From an uncultured Geobacter sp. (lineage in GTDB: Bacteria > Desulfobacterota > Desulfuromonadia > Geobacterales > CAIOGM01), in assembly GCA_903857795.1 (NCBI GenBank), contig CAIOGM010000041.1, positions 1 to 53,357 of the forward strand: a stretch of DNA of 53,357 nucleotides, in the 5' to 3' direction. How positions within the stretch are numbered: position 1 is the stretch's first letter; every line of letters starts with the position of its first letter. Positions 1 to 8,843 of the stretch are shown in pieces. A program made the translations under genes and the position numbers. Under the pieces are notes generated by a model that was given only the letters and a program-made list of their open reading frames with translations, was not told the origin of the DNA and did no database searches.

Positions 1-2420
1 AGGTTGGGGGCGAAGTCGTCGATGGCCATCCCCCTGGAGAGGTAATACTCCACGTAGGTGAAGCCATTGGAGAGGGTGAAGGCCAGCTGGGAGATGGGGT
101 TAGCCCCGGCCTCGGCGATGTGGTAGCCGCTGATGGAGACCGAGTAGTAGTTGCGCACCTTCTGCCGGATGAAGTACTGCTGAATGTCTCCCATCATCTT
201 GAGGGCGAACTCGGTGGAGAAGATGCAGGTGTTCTGCCCCTGGTCCTCCTTGAGGATGTCTGCCTGCACCGTCCCCCGCACCGTCTGCAGGGTGCGGCAG
301 CGGAGCTCTTCGTACTCGGCGGCAGTCGGTTCCCGTTCCTGCTGCTCCTCAAACCGCGCCACCTGCTGATCGATGGCGGCGTTGAAGAAGAAGGCCAGCA
401 TCATGGGGGCCGGGCCGTTGATGGTGATGGATACGCTGGTGTTGGGGGCGCAGAGGTCGAACCCGGCGAAGAGTTTCTTCATGTCCTCCACGGTGCAGAT
501 GGAGACTCCGCTCTCCCCCACCTTGCCGTAAACGTCTGGCGGGAAGTCGGGGTCCTCGCCGTAGAGGGTGACGCTGTCGAAGGCGGTGGAGAGCCTTTTC
601 GCGTCGTCATCCTTGCAGAGATAGTGGAAGCGGCGGTTGGTCCGCTCCGGTGACCCTTCGCCGGCGAACTGGCGCTTGGGATCCTCCTCGGCCCGCTTGA
701 AGGGGAAGACCCCGGCGGTGAAGGGGAAGAGGCCGGGGAGGTTCTCCAGCATGCTCCACCGGACGATCTCCCCCCAGTCGGAGAAGTTGGGGATGCAGAC
801 CCTGGGGATCCGGGTCCCCGAGAGGGTGACGGTATAGAGGTCGCTCCGGATCTCTTTGTCCCGGACCGTGGTGATCAGCTGATCCTGGCGATAGCTCCCC
901 TTCTGCCCTTCCCATCCGGCCAGCACTCTCTTGCTCTCTTCGGTGAGTTGCTGCTCCTGGCCGGTGATGCAGGAATCCAGATCGGCCACGGCGGGAGAGC
1001 CCCCCAGTAGTTCCCTGGCCCCGGTGAGCTGGAAGAGCCGCCGGGCGGTGCTGCTCTGCTCCTTCACCCGTTTGCGGTAGCTCCGGGCCGCCAGGACGAT
1101 CTCCCCCAGATAGTGGACCCGCTCCGGGGGGATGATGTATTTTTTCAGGCTCTCCGTCTCGGTGAGCTCCATTGACGACCGGAGGCCGAGCCCCCTTTTA
1201 CGGTTGAGGGTCTCCAGGAGGGCCAGGTAGAGGACGTTGGTCCCCGGATCATTGAACTGTGCCGCGATGGTGCCGAACACCGGGAGCTGCTCATCGGCCA
1301 GGTCGAAGAGATTCCGGTTGCGGCGGTACTGCTTTCGCACGTTGCGCAGGGCGTCCTCGGCCCCTTTGCGTTCGAACTTGTTCAAGGCCACCAGATCGGC
1401 GAAGTCAAGCATATCGATCTTCTCCAGCTGGGTGGGGGCGCCGAATTCGCAGGTCATGACGTAGAGGGAGACGTCGGCGATGTCAACCACCCGGGCGTCC
1501 CCCTGGCCGATGCCGGAGGTCTCCACGATCAGCAGGTCGAACCCGGCAGCCTTGACCACATCGATGGCGTCGCCGATGGCGGCGGAGAGCTCGGAATGGG
1601 AGTCACGGGTGGCCAGGGAGCGCATGTAGACCCGGCTGCTGTTGATGGCGTTCATCCTGATCCGGTCCCCCAGGAGCGCGCCGCCGGTCCGCTGGCGTGA
1701 CGGGTCCACCGCCAGGATCGCCACGCTCTTCTCCGGGAAGTCCCGCAGGAAGCGGCGGACCAGCTCGTCGGAGAGAGAGCTCTTCCCCGCGCCGCCGGTG
1801 CCGGTGATCCCCACCACCGCGGCGGTGCGGCCCATCCCCCTGATCCGCTCCCGTAAGAGGCCGTAGCCGGCGGTATGGTCATGAACCGCCTGCTCCGCCA
1901 GGGTGATGAGGCTGTTCACCGCCCGGATATCCTGCTGCTCCAGCCGATCGATCTCCGCCTCGATGTCACGCTCCACGACGAAGTCGCACTCCCGGAGCAT
2001 CCGGTTGACCATCCCCTGGAGCCCCAGCCGGCGGCCGTCCTCGGGGGAGAAGATCTTGGCGATGCCATACTCCTCAAGCTCCCGGATCTCATTGGGGACG
2101 ATGACCCCGCCGCCGCCGCCGAAGATCTTCACCTGGCCGGCGCCCCGCTGCTCCAGCAGCTCCTTGATGTACTTGAAGAACTCCAGGTGCCCCCCCTGGT
2201 AGCAGCTGACCGCGATCCCCTGGGCATCCTCTTGGATGGCGGCGGTGACGATCTCCTCCACCGAGCGGTTGTGCCCCAGGTGGATCACCTCGGCCCCGGA
2301 CGCCTGGAGAATCCGGCGGATGACGTTGATGGTGGCGTCGTGGCCGTCGAAGAGGCTCGTGGCGGTGACGACCCGGACCTTGTGACTGCTCCTGTAGATT
2401 TCAGGGGATGCGGTCTGCAT
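1..2420 (-). CDS. icmF: Fused isobutyryl-CoA mutase / methylmalonyl-CoA mutase-like protein IcmF (3' end outside window)
   Basis: Adenosylcobalamin-dependent acyl-CoA mutase fused to its own G-protein chaperone; the family interconverts isobutyryl-CoA and butyryl-CoA (some members act on related acyl-CoAs). The visible 806 residues contain, in order, a B12-binding domain with the Asp-x-His motif (D25-G-H27), a MeaI-type GTPase with a Walker A loop GTGGAGKS near residue 205, a linker, and the first part of the mutase barrel including the motif YHIAEAGAN. IcmF proteins are about 1,080 residues, so roughly a quarter lies beyond the left edge. The start ATG follows GGAGG at a good distance. It is the last gene of a minus-strand group with a DUF6125 protein and an acetate symporter, consistent with organic acid use. 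Family assignment is firm; the exact acyl substrate is inferred. Confidence 0.93.
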   Translation of the reverse strand, partial: MQTASPEIYRSSHKVRVVTATSLFDGHDATINVIRRILQASGAEVIHLGHNRSVEEIVTAAIQEDAQGIAVSCYQGGHLEFFKYIKELLEQRGAGQVKIFGGGGGVIVPNEIRELEEYGIAKIFSPEDGRRLGLQGMVNRMLRECDFVVERDIEAEIDRLEQQDIRAVNSLITLAEQAVHDHTAGYGLLRERIRGMGRTAAVVGITGTGGAGKSSLSDELVRRFLRDFPEKSVAILAVDPSRQRTGGALLGDRIRMNAINSSRVYMRSLATRDSHSELSAAIGDAIDVVKAAGFDLLIVETSGIGQGDARVVDIADVSLYVMTCEFGAPTQLEKIDMLDFADLVALNKFERKGAEDALRNVRKQYRRNRNLFDLADEQLPVFGTIAAQFNDPGTNVLYLALLETLNRKRGLGLRSSMELTETESLKKYIIPPERVHYLGEIVLAARSYRKRVKEQSSTARRLFQLTGARELLGGSPAVADLDSCITGQEQQLTEESKRVLAGWEGQKGSYRQDQLITTVRDKEIRSDLYTVTLSGTRIPRVCIPNFSDWGEIVRWSMLENLPGLFPFTAGVFPFKRAEEDPKRQFAGEGSPERTNRRFHYLCKDDDAKRLSTAFDSVTLYGEDPDFPPDVYGKVGESGVSICTVEDMKKLFAGFDLCAPNTSVSITINGPAPMMLAFFFNAAIDQQVARFEEQQEREPTAAEYEELRCRTLQTVRGTVQADILKEDQGQNTCIFSTEFALKMMGDIQQYFIRQKVRNYYSVSISGYHIAEAGANPISQLAFTLSNGFTYVEYYLSRGMAIDDFAPN

Positions 2421-2473
2421 GAAAACCTCCGGAAAGAAAGGCTGAAGGGTAAAGGTTAAAGGATAACCTCAAA

Positions 2474-2515
2474 CCCTGAACCCTGAACCTAGAACCTAGA
2501 ACCTAGAACCTGGAA
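2474..2515 (-). repeat. Heptamer tandem repeat (GGTTCTA-type), six units
   Basis: Six consecutive 7-bp units, on the minus strand GGTTCCA, GGTTCTA three times, then GGTTCAG-like twice. The array begins inside the 3' end of the DUF6125 gene and fills the gap before icmF. A second array of the same heptamer, in the same orientation relative to transcription, follows ettA at 39305. Confidence 0.9.
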
Positions 2516-3060
2516 CCTTCACTTATGACAAACTCCCACGCGCACCAATACTCCTCGGGATGCCGGTCCGGCGGGCAGGCGAGACAGGTGGTGGTGATAC
2601 GGGGATCGATGGTCCGGGCGAACTCTGAATACTCCACGATACCCACGCTCTTGCAGGGGTGATCGGCCAGCCCTTTCCGTGTGCGCGCCGACTGGACCCG
2701 GCAATCGAGCATCCTGAAGACGGCGCGATTCTCCGTGACCTCGATGCACTCCTGAAGATTCAGCCGGGCGTAGAAGCGGTGTTTGAGACACTCCACCAGC
2801 GCCGGGATTCCCCCGCCCGGTTTCATCCTCAGTCGCTCCATGATCCGTTTTGCCTCGATGACGGTGAAGAGCCGCCAGGCGTCGGTGTCGATCTCCACCG
2901 CCACCTCCATGCCGTGCTTCTTCTCCAAGGCCTGGAACCAGACCCCGTCATGGGCCAGCCAGTTCTTGGCGTCGTCGATGATGATCCTGATGAGCTCTTC
3001 CTTGCTCAGTTCCGAGAGGAGGGCAACCCCTTCGTCTCCTGCCCGTGCCGCGCTTGACAT
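2503..3060 (-). CDS. DUF6125-like cytosolic protein
   Basis: A 185-residue soluble protein resembling the DUF6125 family seen often in Geobacter relatives; its function is unknown to me. It has no signal peptide or membrane segment. Four cysteines lie in the C-terminal half (around LNLQECIEV, MLDCRV, DHPCK, TTCLACP), suggesting a possible metal or redox site, which is inference. The start is taken at the ATG preceded by GGAGGAGG; a longer TTG start exists upstream but would overlap the symporter gene. The last four residues and the TAG stop are supplied by the heptamer repeat array, so the native C-terminus may have been replaced. It lies between the symporter and icmF on the same strand, probably co-transcribed. 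Confidence 0.75.
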   Translation of the reverse strand: MSSAARAGDEGVALLSELSKEELIRIIIDDAKNWLAHDGVWFQALEKKHGMEVAVEIDTDAWRLFTVIEAKRIMERLRMKPGGGIPALVECLKHRFYARLNLQECIEVTENRAVFRMLDCRVQSARTRKGLADHPCKSVGIVEYSEFARTIDPRITTTCLACPPDRHPEEYWCAWEFVISEGSRF

Positions 3061-3098
3061 CTGTAGCCTCCTCCGTGTTTCAACCGCATTTTTTACGA

Positions 3099-5054
3099 TC
3101 AATGATCGCTGGCCTTGGAGATCCCCAGACCGGTGATCTGCCGGACCTCGATCTCGTCGAACAGCTCTTCCGCCCGCTTGTCGCGGAAGAGGAGGGTGCC
3201 GAAGATGGCCGCCAGGAACCCCACCGGTACGGAGACTATGCCCGGGTTCTTCAGGGTAAAGATCGGCGCCTTCAGCCCGGTCATTGAGGTGCCGCCGTCA
3301 TTTTTCTGGAAATCACCCCGGGCTTTTTCCAGCGACTTCAGCTCTTTTTCGGCCAGGACGCCCCCTTCGGCCTGCTTCTTCTCCAGGGTGGTCATGACTT
3401 TTTTGGCGTCATCGGCGATCTTCTGGGGATAGGTCATGACCGGTGAGATCATCACCAGCGCCAGGGCGGTGATCGTCCCCACCGCCAGGCCGCTGACCAC
3501 ACCGGCGGTGTTGAAGCGCCTCCAGAAGAGCGACAGCAGGATGCAGGGGAAATTGCCCGACGCCGCCACCGCGAAGGCCAGGGCGACCAGGGCCACGACA
3601 TTCTCTTTTTCGGCCATGAGCCCCATGACGATGGCGGCTGTCCCCACGAAGAGCGAGGTGACCCGGGCGACCTTTACCTGGGTCTTCTGGTCGGCCTTGC
3701 CGTCCATGAAGATGTTGACATATACGTCGTGGGCGATGGCCGCCGACGCCGCCAGCACCAGCCCCGACACCACCGCCAGGATAGTGGCGAAGGCAACCGC
3801 ACAGATGAACGCCAGGAAGAGGTCACCGCCAAAGGAGCCGGCTCCACCACCAAGTTTCTGGGCCAGGAGCAGGGTCGCCATATTCCCCCCCTTGTCCACG
3901 GAGCTGATGAGCTGGGGGGAGAGGTAGAGGGCCGCACCGAAGCCGATGATGTTGATGAGGAAGAAAAAGCTGCCGTTGATGAAGAGGGCGATGACGATGG
4001 ACTTGCGCGCCTCCTTGGCGCTGGGGACGGTGAAGAAACGCATGAGGATATGGGGGAGGCCGGCGGCGCCCAGGGCCCAGGCAATGCCCAGCGAGATCTG
4101 GTCCAGGGGGCTTTTCAGGAAGAGCCCCGGCTCCAGGAACCGCTGACCATAGTCAAAGCCGGGCCTGGCCACGGCATCCTTGAGGACAGTCAGCCGGACA
4201 TGATCCTGAATCTGCGGATTATTGACGATGTCCGTGAAGAAGGCGACAGGATTCATGTTGGCCTTGAGCATGACCAGGAGGGCGAGAAATACGGTGCCGC
4301 TCATGAGCAACCCCGCCTTGATGATCTGTACCCAGGTGGTGGCCTTCATGCCGCCGAAGGCGACGTAGCCGACCATGAGGACGCCGACGCCGATGACCGA
4401 TACCCGGTAGGGGATGTCAAGGAGCACCTGCATCAGCTTGCCGGCGCCCACCATCTGGGCGATGAGGTAGAAGAGGGAGACGGTGACCGTGGAGAGGGCC
4501 GCCACGGCCCGTACGGTCTTGGGCGAGGTCCGGAAGGAGAGGATGTCTCCCAGGGTATATTTCCCGGCGTTGCGGCACGGTTCGGCGATGACCAGGAGGA
4601 TGACGATGAAGGAGAATGCCGGTCCCACCGCATACATGAAACCGTCGATTCCGTACAGTGAGATGAGGCCGGACATCCCCAGGAACGAAGCGGCGGACAT
4701 ATAGTCGCCGGCAATGGCCCAGCCGTTCTGGAGGCCGGTTATGCCCCCTCCGGCCGCGTAAAAATCGGCGGCGGTGGTCGTTCTCCTGGCGGCCCAGATC
4801 ACGACCCCCAGGGTGACGCCGACGATGGCCATGAACATGGAGATGGTGATGGTGCGGTTTGGTTTTACCTTGGTCTGCAGCGGTGGGGGGGCAACGGCGC
4901 CGGCCGCCTTGACATCCATCCCGGCCGGAATCGACTGTGCCGCGGCTCCGACGGCCGGAGCCGATTTCGGGGAGCTGTCGGCCGGTTCGGCGGCGGGCGC
5001 CACGGTGGCCAGGGCCAGGACGAACAACAGTGCGGAGATGATCTTGGTGAGCAT
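3099..5054 (-). CDS. actP: Cation/acetate symporter, ActP type (SSS family)
   Basis: Sodium:solute symporter family protein of 651 residues, probably importing acetate or a similar short monocarboxylate with a cation. About 13 hydrophobic segments are visible, with the family hallmark ADFYAAGGGI and GDYMSAASFLG near the first core helices. Compared with E. coli ActP (about 550 residues) it has a cleavable-looking N-terminal leader followed by an Ala/Pro-rich stretch, and a hydrophilic Lys/Glu-rich insert of about 55 residues just before the last membrane segment. The start follows TAGGAGG. The DUF485 gene directly upstream, 10 bp away, is the usual partner of ActP. Acetate is the central electron donor of Geobacter-type organisms, so the role fits the genome. 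Confidence 0.88.
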   Translation of the reverse strand: MLTKIISALLFVLALATVAPAAEPADSSPKSAPAVGAAAQSIPAGMDVKAAGAVAPPPLQTKVKPNRTITISMFMAIVGVTLGVVIWAARRTTTAADFYAAGGGITGLQNGWAIAGDYMSAASFLGMSGLISLYGIDGFMYAVGPAFSFIVILLVIAEPCRNAGKYTLGDILSFRTSPKTVRAVAALSTVTVSLFYLIAQMVGAGKLMQVLLDIPYRVSVIGVGVLMVGYVAFGGMKATTWVQIIKAGLLMSGTVFLALLVMLKANMNPVAFFTDIVNNPQIQDHVRLTVLKDAVARPGFDYGQRFLEPGLFLKSPLDQISLGIAWALGAAGLPHILMRFFTVPSAKEARKSIVIALFINGSFFFLINIIGFGAALYLSPQLISSVDKGGNMATLLLAQKLGGGAGSFGGDLFLAFICAVAFATILAVVSGLVLAASAAIAHDVYVNIFMDGKADQKTQVKVARVTSLFVGTAAIVMGLMAEKENVVALVALAFAVAASGNFPCILLSLFWRRFNTAGVVSGLAVGTITALALVMISPVMTYPQKIADDAKKVMTTLEKKQAEGGVLAEKELKSLEKARGDFQKNDGGTSMTGLKAPIFTLKNPGIVSVPVGFLAAIFGTLLFRDKRAEELFDEIEVRQITGLGISKASDH

Positions 5055-5064
5055 GGGTATCCTC

Positions 5065-5373
5065 CTAGCCTACTTCATTGACAAGTTCGTCGGTCAGACG
5101 GTCGAATTCGGTATTGGCCATTCTTGTGGAGATGATAGCCACGCAGAAGGTCATGACGTACTGAGAGAGGATGAAAAGATAGCCGAAGTTGATGACGCCG
5201 ATCATCTTGATCTTGAACAGGTCGGGGAAGTAGCCGGAGAGAACCGGCAGCAGGAAGTAGTAGACCGACGAGCAGAACCAGAGGCTGAAGAGGAACCGTC
5301 GCTTCTTTCGTCTGAGCTCCAGATACTTGGGGTTTCGGGCAATCTTTGCCCAATCGTAGCTCTTTGCCGCCAT
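5065..5373 (-). CDS. DUF485 family inner-membrane protein, ActP partner
   Basis: A 102-residue membrane protein of the DUF485 (YjcH) family, almost always encoded immediately upstream of an actP-type symporter gene. Two hydrophobic segments are visible, around residues 28-50 and 62-85, preceded by a basic cytosolic stretch containing RKKRRFLFSLW. Its biochemical role is not established; it probably assists or modulates the transporter. AAGGAG precedes the ATG. It is the first gene of the minus-strand group, so its promoter should lie in the 488-bp gap shared with the divergent merR gene. Confidence 0.88.
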   Translation of the reverse strand: MAAKSYDWAKIARNPKYLELRRKKRRFLFSLWFCSSVYYFLLPVLSGYFPDLFKIKMIGVINFGYLFILSQYVMTFCVAIISTRMANTEFDRLTDELVNEVG

Positions 5374-5801
5374 GGTCGTCTCCTTGTCGTCGAAGTTTTC
5401 GGCTGCTGCTGCCCGGGGTGAACTGGGGGCGCTGGGTCAACTGCTGCGGGGAGCGGGTGCTCCGTTATCATGGGAAGTCAGAACGATTTTATATTAGTGG
5501 TAAAAACGCCGGTATTTCTGCTGCGGTAAGCGGTGACAGAGCCCTGGCCGCGAGCTGTTGCAGGGATGAAGGGGGAAAACTAGTGGTGGGAACATTCCAC
5601 CCGTCATTTTTGACCGACGGTGACATCTGTCCGAAAAAACGGCATTATTTGCAGCTATCCTGTCCCACTCCGTCACGGTTTCCGGGATAGTAATATTTCG
5701 TTTACGTGCATGTCAAGCAAATTTAAAACATTTTTCTACAGAATCGCAAAAAGTGGGTCCTGACCGAAGTTTTACACGGTTTCGGGCTCTGTTCAAAGAG
5801 A
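5374..5801. other. Intergenic region between the divergent symporter operon and merR
   Basis: About 430 bp with no convincing gene. It must hold the minus-strand promoter for the DUF485-actP group, but I cannot place one with confidence. An imperfect 18-bp palindrome (GGTGGGAA then TTCCACCC around 5585-5602) could be an operator. AT-rich stretches around 5485-5505 could serve as a -10 region. Confidence 0.4.
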
Positions 5802-5830
5802 TTGACAAACCGCGGGGTGCGGTTTAGGGT
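5802..5830 (+). promoter_or_regulatory. Candidate merR promoter with inverted-repeat operator in the spacer
   Basis: A -35 TTGACA (5802-5807) and a weak -10 TAGGGT (5825-5830), 17 bp apart. The spacer is occupied by a perfect inverted repeat, AAACCGC and GCGGTTT (5807-5813 and 5819-5825) separated by 5 bp. MerR proteins typically bind a dyad lying between -35 and -10, so this looks like an autoregulatory site. Inference from position and symmetry. Confidence 0.5.
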
Positions 5831-5861
5831 TGTCCGAAATTTGACGTAAAGGGAATGTGCC

Positions 5862-6269
5862 ATGGATGAAATCAAGGACGGCGAGGAAATCGTAGCCATC
5901 GGTGAGCTGGCCAAATCACTGGATCTGACCACCCGGACCCTTCGCTACTGGGAAGAGGTGGGAATCATCGCATCGGTTCCCCGCTCCGACGGCGCCACCA
6001 GAGGGTACACCCCGTATTTCGTCCGGCGGATCAGATTCATCATGAGGCTGAAAGAGCTGGGGCTGACCATTAAGGAGATGCAGGATCTCTACGTCGCCTA
6101 TGGCGAGGCCAAGGAGACCGAACGAATGATCCCGCGACTGGTGGAGATTCTGGACGAACATACCGTCATGATCGACGAAAAGATGGCCAGGCTGGCGTTG
6201 CTGCGCAAGGATCTCGTCGACTACCGGCAGAAGATCATCGCAAAGTTCAGCCTGAGCCAGGGGCGGTGA
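5862..6269 (+). CDS. MerR family transcriptional regulator
   Basis: A 135-residue DNA-binding regulator. The N-terminal winged helix-turn-helix is clear (IGELAKSLDLTTRTLRYWEEVGII, then RGYTPYFVRRIRFIMRLKELGLTIKEM), followed by a dimerization helix of about 50 residues. No cysteines occur in the C-terminal part, so a metal-sensing role is unlikely; MerR proteins of this type often regulate acyl-CoA or organic acid catabolism. The gene is divergent from the DUF485-actP-icmF group, making that group the likely target (inference from synteny). A palindrome between its own -35 and -10 suggests autoregulation. Confidence 0.85.
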   Translation: MDEIKDGEEIVAIGELAKSLDLTTRTLRYWEEVGIIASVPRSDGATRGYTPYFVRRIRFIMRLKELGLTIKEMQDLYVAYGEAKETERMIPRLVEILDEHTVMIDEKMARLALLRKDLVDYRQKIIAKFSLSQGR

Positions 6270-6382
6270 CCCGCACTTGGTGCTCTGCACCGAAACCGCT
6301 CCCTTTGATGGCCGCTGCACAATTGTGAGGCAGTGTTGTGGGGTGGCGCCTCAAAAACATCAGTGATTACGCGGTTCTCCCG

Positions 6383-6400
6383 TTGGCACAGCTCCTGCTA
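6383..6400 (+). promoter_or_regulatory. Sigma-54 (-24/-12) promoter of nifV
   Basis: TTGGCAC, five bases, CTGCTA. The -24 GG (6385-6386) and -12 GC (6397-6398) are exactly 10 bp apart, as sigma-54 requires. Transcription would start near 6410, which excludes the upstream ATG at 6405 and supports the nifV start at 6489. A 10-bp palindrome CACAATTGTG at 6318-6327 lies where an activator could bind. Confidence 0.82.
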
Positions 6401-6488
6401 GAGAATGAATGGGATCTACCAACTGCGAACAGACGGCAATGGCGCCTCAGAGGAGACTCTGGGGTTTTTTATTGCCGGGGGAGGGATC

Positions 6489-7634
6489 ATGATACCAGCC
6501 GGACAGACAGTCATCATCGATGATACGACCCTGAGGGATGGGGAACAGACCGCCGGAGTCGTCTTCAGCAGAAGGGAGAAGATCGCCATTGCCCGGATGC
6601 TCGACGCCGTGGGGGTGCCGGAGCTGGAGTGCGGCATTCCGGCCATGGGGGAAGAGGAGCGGGACTCCATCAGGGCGCTGGTGGAGCTGGGGCTCAACGC
6701 CCGGCTCATCACCTGGAATCGGGCCGTCATCTCGGATATCCGATGGAGCGTCTCCTGCGGGGTCTCGGCGGTGGATATCTCCCTCTCGGTTTCCGACATG
6801 ATGATCGCCCACAAACTCAGGAAGAGCCGGGAGTGGGTCAAGGAACAGTTGAAGGTAGCCCTGGGTTTCGCCAAGGAGCGGGGGCTCTACGTCTCGGTGG
6901 GGGGGGAGGACGCCAGCAGGGCCGATCTGGGGTTTCTTATTGAACTGATGGAGCTCACCCGCTCCATGGGGGGGGACCGGTTCCGTTTCTGCGACACGCT
7001 GGGGATTCTGGATCCCTTCACCATGTTCGACCGGGTGAAGGCGCTGCGCGAGGCGGTGCCGGAGTTGGATATGGAGGTGCATACCCATAACGATCTGGGG
7101 ATGGCCACGGCCAACGCCATTGCCGGAATACGCGCCGGGGCCAAGTTCGTCAATACCACCGTCAACGGTCTCGGTGAGCGCGCCGGCAATGCCGCCCTGG
7201 AGGAGGTGGTCATGGGGCTCAAATTTGCCTGCGGTCTGGATCTGGGCATCGACACCCACCGCTTTCATGAACTCTCCCGGTTTGTGGGGAAGGCGTCACA
7301 GCGTCCTGTGCCCGCCTGGAAGGCGGTGGTGGGGGAGCGGGTCTTCTCCCATGAATCGGGCTTGCACGCGGACGGCGTGCTCAAGGAGCCGAAAAATTAC
7401 GAGGGGTTCGACCCGGCCGAGGTCGGCCTCAAGCGGCATCTGGTCGTGGGAAAACACTCGGGGGCCAGCGGCCTGGTGGACCGGTATCGGGAGATGGGAA
7501 TTCAGGTCTCCCGCGGGGAGGCGACGGCCCTCATGGATCAGGTCCGGGATACGGCCCAGCGGGTCAAGCGCCCCCTCAACGACCGGGAGTTGCGCCGGAT
7601 TCATCATCCGCTCAAGCCGCGTAACGCGGCGTGA
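6489..7634 (+). CDS. nifV: Homocitrate synthase NifV
   Basis: A 381-residue member of the isopropylmalate/homocitrate synthase family. The HMGL-like TIM barrel shows the active-site loop DTTLRDGEQTAGVVFS at the N-terminus and the metal-binding HTHNDLGMATANAI, followed by NTTVNGLGERAGN; the C-terminal part carries GLHADGVLK and GKHSGASGL. NifV condenses acetyl-CoA with 2-oxoglutarate to homocitrate, the organic ligand of the nitrogenase FeMo cofactor. The length equals typical NifV and lacks the regulatory domain of LeuA. The sigma-54 promoter and the adjacent ammonium transporter/PII genes support a nitrogen-fixation role. Citramalate synthase or AksA-like activity is a less likely alternative. 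The start is the ATG after GGGAGGG and lies downstream of the predicted transcription start. Confidence 0.88.
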   Translation: MIPAGQTVIIDDTTLRDGEQTAGVVFSRREKIAIARMLDAVGVPELECGIPAMGEEERDSIRALVELGLNARLITWNRAVISDIRWSVSCGVSAVDISLSVSDMMIAHKLRKSREWVKEQLKVALGFAKERGLYVSVGGEDASRADLGFLIELMELTRSMGGDRFRFCDTLGILDPFTMFDRVKALREAVPELDMEVHTHNDLGMATANAIAGIRAGAKFVNTTVNGLGERAGNAALEEVVMGLKFACGLDLGIDTHRFHELSRFVGKASQRPVPAWKAVVGERVFSHESGLHADGVLKEPKNYEGFDPAEVGLKRHLVVGKHSGASGLVDRYREMGIQVSRGEATALMDQVRDTAQRVKRPLNDRELRRIHHPLKPRNAA

Positions 7635-7666
7635 AATAGAGTCCCGGCGGCTGTATAAAACTTAGG

Positions 7667-7709
7667 CAACAGGAAAGAGCCCGTCCAAAAAACGGGCTCT
7701 TTCCTGTTG
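7667..7709 (+). terminator. Strong hairpin after nifV
   Basis: A perfect 18-bp stem (7667-7684 with 7692-7709) and a 7-base loop. The core is GGAAAGAGCCCGT. It lacks a good T tract on the plus strand but is placed as a transcription terminator separating nifV from the porin-amt unit. Confidence 0.7.
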
Positions 7710-7771
7710 ATAATCCCGGCTAATGTTTTTTAAGAGTCTAATATAATTGTTTTTTTGTAGATTGCACCGGC

Positions 7772-7787
7772 TGGCACGGCTTGTGCT
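7772..7787 (+). promoter_or_regulatory. Sigma-54 promoter of the porin-amt1-glnK1 unit
   Basis: TGGCAC, five bases, GTGCT, with GG (7773-7774) and GC (7785-7786) 10 bp apart. Predicted start near 7797, giving a leader of about 110 bases before the porin gene. Confidence 0.8.
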
Positions 7788-7905
7788 CATGGGAATACAT
7801 CTTCGCGGAAGGGGGGGCTTGAAGAAGTCAGACGTGGGACCGGTTGTGGATGGACATGGGGCGGCCAGTGACGCCACCAATCTCAATGAAAGAGGAGAAA
7901 TGACG

Positions 7906-8727
7906 ATGAAAAAGATGATCAGCATGGCGGCAGCAGTATTCACCCTCGTGGGCGCGTTTTCCGGGATGGCCTTCGCCACCCCCTCCACCCAGATCTGGAT
8001 CCCCTCTACCGACATTCAGGCGTACAAGACCGTCCACCTGAATATCGATGGCTACTTCAGGGCATCCGGGGTCGGGAAAGCAACCGGCGATCCCACCAAG
8101 AGAGATCCCAATATGTATGATGTCGGACCGACAATAGGAATTTTGCCTTTTGAAAAAATCCAGATGGAGGTAGGCTTTGATTATCTGACAATGGCCACTG
8201 AACCCAATGACAATCGACCGTTCAGCGGTAATTTCAAACTTGGTACGCCTGAAGATTCTTTGTTTACCTATTCTCCTGCGCTGGCATTTGGTATGTATAA
8301 CATCGGAAAAGTTGCTCCAGGAACAACTGGTGGCATAGCGAATGCATCCTTAACTGCTTCCGGGCAAAATATACTGTACTTCCTTGCTGCCAAGACGCTT
8401 CCGGTCATGGGTCCGCTCCCTTCTTTGGGAAGAGTTTCTGCAGGTTATTATAATGGTGCCAAAAGTGCTTTGATTGGTCCGGAAGGCAACAGTTCTAACG
8501 ACGGTCTACTCCTCTCGTGGGATCGTACCATGACTGAACTCACCGATAAGTTGTGGTTGGGCGTTGACTTCATGAGTGGCCATAATGTCGACAGTTCAGT
8601 TAATTTTGGCGCATCATGGGCGTTCTCAAAAAATGTTTCTGTGATCTTAGGCTATGATATCTGGCTTGAGAAAGCGGTTGCTGGAAACAATACGGTCACT
8701 GTGCAGGTTGATATCAACTGGCCGTAG
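7906..8727 (+). CDS. Outer-membrane beta-barrel-like protein next to amt1
   Basis: A 273-residue exported protein. Signal peptide MKKMISMAAAVFTLVGAFSG with cleavage probably after AFA (about residue 24). The mature part has alternating hydrophobic/polar strands ending in an aromatic-rich C-terminus (VQVDINWP), as expected for a beta-barrel, but I cannot assign a named family. The second ATG is chosen because GAGGAG lies 8 bases upstream of it; the first ATG, two codons earlier, is too close. A sigma-54 promoter precedes it and an ammonium transporter follows, so it may be a channel induced under nitrogen limitation (inference). Confidence 0.7.
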   Translation: MKKMISMAAAVFTLVGAFSGMAFATPSTQIWIPSTDIQAYKTVHLNIDGYFRASGVGKATGDPTKRDPNMYDVGPTIGILPFEKIQMEVGFDYLTMATEPNDNRPFSGNFKLGTPEDSLFTYSPALAFGMYNIGKVAPGTTGGIANASLTASGQNILYFLAAKTLPVMGPLPSLGRVSAGYYNGAKSALIGPEGNSSNDGLLLSWDRTMTELTDKLWLGVDFMSGHNVDSSVNFGASWAFSKNVSVILGYDIWLEKAVAGNNTVTVQVDINWP

Positions 8728-8793
8728 TTCGAAAATATCCGGATATGGGGGGGGTACGCTTCCCCGTTCGCGATGAACTTAGTATCCACATAT

Positions 8794-8839
8794 GAAAGGG
8801 TCAACGGAGCCCCTTTCAACGTCTAAACGAAAGGGGCTC
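8794..8839 (+). promoter_or_regulatory. Two mutually exclusive hairpins covering the amt1 ribosome binding site
   Basis: Three complementary segments: GAAAGGG (8794-8800), GAGCCCCTTTC (8807-8817) and GAAAGGGGCTC (8829-8839). The middle segment can pair with the first (7 bp) or with the third (11 bp, 11-base loop). The third segment contains the AAGGGG that serves as the amt1 Shine-Dalgarno, so the second pairing would hide it. It could also act as a partial terminator between the porin gene and amt1. Pairings are read directly; regulation is inference. Confidence 0.6.
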
Positions 8840-8843
8840 GACC

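Noticed and set aside
120-653. Plus-strand open frame across the icmF region
   Set aside because: Antisense to a clear IcmF coding frame; the product has no recognisable domain and reflects high GC third-position bias.
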